Below are positions 61,301 through 64,000 of a DNA stretch of 64,000 bases, in pieces. The DNA lies in NCBI GenBank assembly GCA_028023455.1, contig JAQFVV010012423.1:8286269-8350268 (forward strand), read 5' to 3'. The DNA comes from Epiperipatus broadwayi (taxonomy: Eukaryota > Onychophora > Udeonychophora > Euonychophora > Peripatidae). The notes under the pieces were generated by a model. The model was not told where the DNA came from. It did no database searches and saw nothing but the letters and a program-made list of their open reading frames with translations. Both the position numbers and the translations under genes were made by a program. Every line of letters starts with the position of its first letter. Position 1 is the stretch's first letter.

Positions 61301-64000
61301 TAATGTCTTAAATAAGTTACAAGTTTCAGATTTTCAGTCATTTTAATAAAAAAGTTAGTTACTTATTGAGATTTATATATCTGCATACTTAACTCTTAAA
61401 ATCTTTAATTCTATAAAAATTTAAATCTATATTCATTCTATAATAATTTATATATTTAATCTATCTATTTAAGATTTCTTAATTTAACATAACTTTGTAA
61501 AACGGATTTAAAACAGAATTTATTAAACAATTCTTTAGATTTACAAACCTTTAAGACTACATAAAAATAGTGTATATAACTTTTTTTTCTGTAAATAATA
61601 TTTTATAAACTTGTTTAAAATATCTGAAAGTTCTTAGAAAATAAGTTAGAAAGCAGACCAAAAGCATTCTTTAACTTCCATTGCCTTTATTTTAAATTCA
61701 TTAGCATTAGGATGCAACTTTTCTCTAATCTTTCTTAGTGAGATAAAATTATTTTCTTTTAAAAATCCTTTTATCCTGGATTTGCTTTTAAGATTAAAAT
61801 GTTTAATTCTTGACCTAAATTGTGTAGTTAGAATTGTGCTTTTGTCATAACAACAATTGACTTCTCTCTATACATAAGTAATTACTTCTTAGCTATCTAG
61901 TAGGCTAATTATCAGGGCTGCTGCATGCCGATGAACTGTTGTGCAGGACACAATACTAAGATAATAAAATTTTTATATAAATAAAAATGTTTACATTTTT
62001 GAATCACTTCCTTGTTAGAAATATGTTCTGAATGTAAATATTTTTTATTTATTACTTAAATTTATTGTGACAATTGTTTGAACCTTGAATTTCTAGACTC
62101 GAGCTCGAAATTTACTACATATATACTTTTATCATTGTACTAAATCAAATAGGCCGCTGCCATTTTGGCAAGATAATTAATAAAACTTACATATTAATGT
62201 TTAAATTTCCAAATCACTTTATTGTTAGAAACACATTCGGATTGTAAATTTTTTTATTTAAATATAAGAGGAATACTTTGCTTAAACTTAGAGTAGCAAT
62301 TGCCCAAACCTCGAAATATACTAGGTATATTCTCTGCCACTGCATTAAACTTAACAGGCCAACACTCTTTTGTTACTATAATTAATAAAATTTATATATA
62401 AATGAAAATGTTTAGATTTCCCAATCACTTTTATTTAAATATTATAAATAAGTATCATATTATTAATAATTTATTTAAAAATAAAACTGATTTTTAAAAT
62501 ATTGCCTTATAATTACAATAATTGTACATATGATGAAAATATGTTTATCAGTGATATTTTACAGTTTATATATCCTATTCAGTTTAGAGTAGTGGTAAAA
62601 TGACCAACTCTGGAATGTGGGATCAATTTCGATGCTGTCTTATGCAAAACTTTTTTAATAGCAGTATAATTTCTCTTTCTTTTTTTTTATTATTATTATG
62701 CTGTATTATCTTTTTACATGTTTTCCTATTTTTAATAACAATATTATCTTTTTTATGCCATATTATCTTTTTACATGTTTTACTAACAGCTTTCCTTGAA
62801 TATGGACTCAGGTTTGTTCTCTAGTAAAAACTCGTAATTGATCCATAATCCACAGTATGGTTAAGTCTAAGAAAACAAAATGAGTAAAAACATCTAATTT
62901 TTAAAAAGTTGTCATTGCACACCAAAATATTTAATTCTTAACAAATTTCATGATAATGATATTATTTAATGCAATTCTTTTGATAATAATAAAACCCTTA
63001 TGTGATTGCATTGTTGGCAGTGTCTAAAAAATGTATCTATTGCAACAAATCAAGGGTTGATTTTATTTTTTTATAGTTATCCAACATAACCTATGAATAA
63101 ACAAAATAAAGTGCAAGGCATTTTAAAGGTTTCTAAAAATATATTGAAAAACACTCTTAAGTATGAAAATTTAAAATTTCTTCCCTTAAATAAATCCTGG
63201 CTAAATTTTTAATTGTCAAACTATATAATAAAATACAATAGATTGTAACACGGTTGTATCCATGCTTATGCATATAGTTTTGTTATTAATTGTCTGTATT
63301 TTACATTTGATTTTTTTAAATGTTTTTTTCAAATAGTTAAGAGTTAAAATAGACATGAAGAAGGGTGGGAGGGGGGATTTGTGCTCATCTATTTTGTTAA
63401 GACATGTGTGTATATACTGTTGTATAGGCAGGTGAATGGAAGTAATCAATATATATAGATACACATTATTTCCAGGATGAAATTTGCTGTATTTCATTTT
63501 TAATAAAATGAAAAAAATATATTTTTAATAAAAATAAAAAAATATAGAAACTATACAGATTGTTATGTGGAATGCCTTTTATAAAGGAAGGCATTACTTT
63601 AAGTATTTTCAAAAACAAAAATAATAAAAATGACTTAAAGGTGTTCGTTGGAATATTTGGTCAAGGCAAAGAAGGAAAAGATGCTAAAAGCTTTGCTTTT
63701 GTTTGAAGAGAAGCCTGACCTGGAAGACCACATGCTTTGATACCAAATAAATAACTGAAATTCTGTGGATTAGAACTTTCTAGAATATATAAAAAAAAGA
63801 CTATTGGGGGGGGGGGGAGAAAGATCAAGAGTTTAGTTTGTGCTATATTTTTTTTTTACTGAAATTTGTAGGTAAAAGAATTATTACTTGCGTTCATCTG
63901 CTTGCATTATTAAATTCCTGGTTAAAGATTCGAAAACTTATTGGAACCAGCAAGTATATTCTCCATTTATGAATAGGCTGGAGTAATACCAAACTTTAAA
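61301..64000. other. AT-rich interval, nothing recognised
   Basis: Non-coding as far as I can see. Two loosely similar phrases around 61980-62060, 62190-62260 and 62390-62450 (AATGTTTAxATTTxxxAATCACTT) suggest a degenerate tandem repeat with a period of about 210 bp. A run of about ten G lies near 63805 and a G-rich patch near 63365. Confidence 0.45.

Noticed and set aside
63800-63820. G-run as a quadruplex or regulatory element
   Set aside because: A single homopolymer run without spaced G-tracts; more likely a simple repeat or sequencing-prone site.

Overview
The window is a very AT-rich (by eye roughly 70-75% A+T), gene-poor stretch of a metazoan nuclear genome. I see no host protein-coding gene that I can support. 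All recognisable coding sequence belongs to transposable elements: one hAT DNA transposon, at least four LINE lineages, two Penelope-like relics and several small non-autonomous repeats. The element mix (a ZMYM1-like/DUF4371 hAT, a jockey-like LINE with overlapping-style ORF1/ORF2, an RTE-type LINE, Penelope GIY-YIG remnants, tRNA-derived SINE-like copies) points to an invertebrate, probably an arthropod. That identification is inference and species cannot be named from this sequence.

Layout. 0.4-2.9 kb: a nearly intact hAT transposase on the minus strand, broken by a single in-frame stop. 4-13.4 kb: AT-rich non-coding DNA with one striking GC-rich island near 4 kb. 13.4-23.6 kb: a dense cluster of LINE copies embedded in (ATT)n arrays. 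It holds a jockey-like LINE with an open 915-codon ORF2 on the plus strand. It also holds a series of 5'-truncated LINE 3' ends, all on the minus strand, each bounded on both sides by ATT arrays. Last comes a near full-length ORF2 of the same kind of LINE whose endonuclease half is inverted relative to its reverse-transcriptase half, with an 84-bp-arm perfect palindrome at the junction. A pure ATT array of about 490 bp closes the cluster. 24-25 kb: several copies of a ~270 bp dispersed repeat. 25.4-27.2 kb: a heavily decayed LINE on the minus strand. 30.3-31.5 kb: a Penelope GIY-YIG relic bracketed by inverted repeats. 33.7-37.5 kb: two direct copies of a 1.67 kb element. 45.5-48 kb: fold-back repeats followed by a second Penelope GIY-YIG ORF. 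53.8-58.5 kb: a tRNA-related insertion with target-site duplications, a LINE C-terminal fragment, an RTE-type LINE broken by several frameshifts, and a tRNA-Gly-like pseudogene with an A-tail. 60-61.3 kb: fold-back MITEs. The rest is AT-rich sequence without recognisable content.

The most interesting pattern is the 13.4-23.6 kb cluster. LINEs with (TAA)n tails appear to land repeatedly in TAA/ATT microsatellites, including tails left by earlier insertions, giving same-orientation chains. One copy looks like a twin-primed (5'-inverted) insertion. A caution on data quality: the jockey-like ORF2 contains two stretches that match the Illumina TruSeq adapter, so part of that ORF is probably assembly contamination.
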